Assembly (NCBI GenBank): GCA_030592355.1
Contig: JAUVJE010000033.1
Span: 1 to 15,109, forward strand
Direction of reading: 5' to 3'
Origin: Clostridia bacterium
GTDB taxonomy: Bacteria > Bacillota > Clostridia > DUPQ01
DNA length: 15,109 nucleotides
Shown here: positions 14,464 through 15,109 of the stretch, piece after piece
Position numbering within the stretch: position 1 is the first letter of the stretch
How the letters are laid out: each line of letters opens with the position of its first letter
Position numbers and translations under genes: made by a program
The notes under the pieces: generated by a model
Databases searched by the model: none
The model's input: the letters and a program-made list of their open reading frames with translations, nothing else
What the model was told of the DNA's origin: nothing

Positions 14464-15109
14464 ATGCGAAACAATAAAACGGGTTGTTCAGTTGGGTTGC
14501 TGCTGTCGGTTGCAACGGTGGTTATACTGATGTTCGCATTTAAAAATCTTTTTTGGTGGTTATTGGGCATAATAATATTTACGGTTGCGGCAGGCACAAT
14601 ACTTCTGTTGGTCTACAATTCAAAAGAAAAAAAGAAAAAGAAACGCATTGTCACCGACGGGGTGACTGCTGGTGATGTTGACGATTACATCCTCCGCAGC
14701 AGATCAAGACTTCAGGTTATCAGAAGAAACTATTACAAGCTTAAAGACGACGATATGCGAAGAGAGCTTGACCTTATATCAGACCGCTATAAGCAAATAG
14801 CAAAAATAGTAAAGGATGACCCTACTGATTTTAAGGCTGCTCGCAGATATATCAACACTATGCTTTCTTCTCTCGAAATCATCATTACACAGTCAGTCCG
14901 TCTTTTTGAATCTCCCAATCTTAACGAAAACGGAAAGGTCTCTCTCGAAAACGCTAAACAAGGGATGCTTCTTCTTCTTCGATCGGCCGAAAAGCAAATC
15001 AACAAACTGTATGAAAACAACATGCTGGAACTTGATGTAGAAGTAGCAGTCTTGAAAAAATCACTTGCCGCAAGAGGTTTGATTGATAATAAAATCGATA
15101 ATAATATTA
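14464..15109 (+). CDS. XpaC / halogen-hydrolase-like membrane protein, cut by window end
   Basis: An open frame of 215 codons runs from the ATG at 14464 to the window edge without a stop, so the 3' end is missing. Two N-terminal hydrophobic segments (about 8-26 and 29-51) are followed by a poly-lysine stretch (KEKKKKKR, about 54-61) and a charged, helical cytoplasmic domain with repeated 'R..L' and 'Y......K' patterns. This layout matches the '5-bromo-4-chloroindolyl phosphate hydrolysis' (XpaC) family of Gram-positives, about 200 residues long, so little is probably missing. Members often neighbour a TelA-like toxic-anion-resistance gene, which would lie just past the window. The biochemical role of the family is unsettled. 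GGAGG at 14454-14458 supports the start. Confidence 0.7.
   Translation, partial: MRNNKTGCSVGLLLSVATVVILMFAFKNLFWWLLGIIIFTVAAGTILLLVYNSKEKKKKKRIVTDGVTAGDVDDYILRSRSRLQVIRRNYYKLKDDDMRRELDLISDRYKQIAKIVKDDPTDFKAARRYINTMLSSLEIIITQSVRLFESPNLNENGKVSLENAKQGMLLLLRSAEKQINKLYENNMLELDVEVAVLKKSLAARGLIDNKIDNNI

Noticed and set aside
1..15109. CRISPR array, tRNA or rRNA genes
   Set aside because: No regularly spaced direct repeats and no recognisable tRNA or rRNA sequence were seen on either strand.

Overview
The window looks like chromosomal DNA of a low-to-moderate G+C Gram-positive bacterium, most likely a clostridium-type Firmicute. The reasons are the strong AGGAGG-type ribosome sites before most genes, the sigma-70-type promoters, the tight operons, and an XpaC-like gene at the right end. 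The species cannot be named from the sequence alone.

Left part (about 1-6662, + strand). After a gene-free leader holding a possible insertion-sequence remnant and an intrinsic terminator comes a five-gene operon: arginine decarboxylase (506-2425), agmatinase (2454-3302), carboxy(nor)spermidine dehydrogenase (3316-4515), carboxy(nor)spermidine decarboxylase (4561-5682) and a predicted cytoplasmic beta-propeller glycosidase (5682-6662). The first four together make a complete route: arginine -> agmatine -> putrescine -> carboxyspermidine -> spermidine. This is the aspartate-semialdehyde route, which does not use S-adenosylmethionine decarboxylase. The glycosidase start overlaps the decarboxylase stop, so it is physically coupled to polyamine synthesis for no known reason.

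Middle part. Two overlapping flavodoxin-fold oxidoreductase genes (6754-7936, +) converge on a minus-strand pair: a DUF234-type ATPase with a nuclease-like C-terminus (10138 down to 8744), followed 17 bases later by a TVP38/DedA-type membrane protein (8726 down to 8001). The pair is driven by a perfect consensus promoter (TTGACA-17 bp-TATAAT) that faces three operator-like palindromes with centres exactly 15 bp apart.

Right part. Divergent from the ATPase is a TetR regulator whose promoter is bracketed by two TGACC..GGTCA operators. It is followed by an ABC-2 exporter (ATPase plus two permeases) and a small two-helix membrane protein (10396-14283). A terminator region with two mutually exclusive hairpins and an extended -10 promoter precede an XpaC/halogen-hydrolase-like gene cut off by the window end.

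Most of the content is recognisable. The least explained items are the glycosidase in the spermidine operon, the phased operator array in front of the ATPase gene, and the overlapping hairpins before the last gene.
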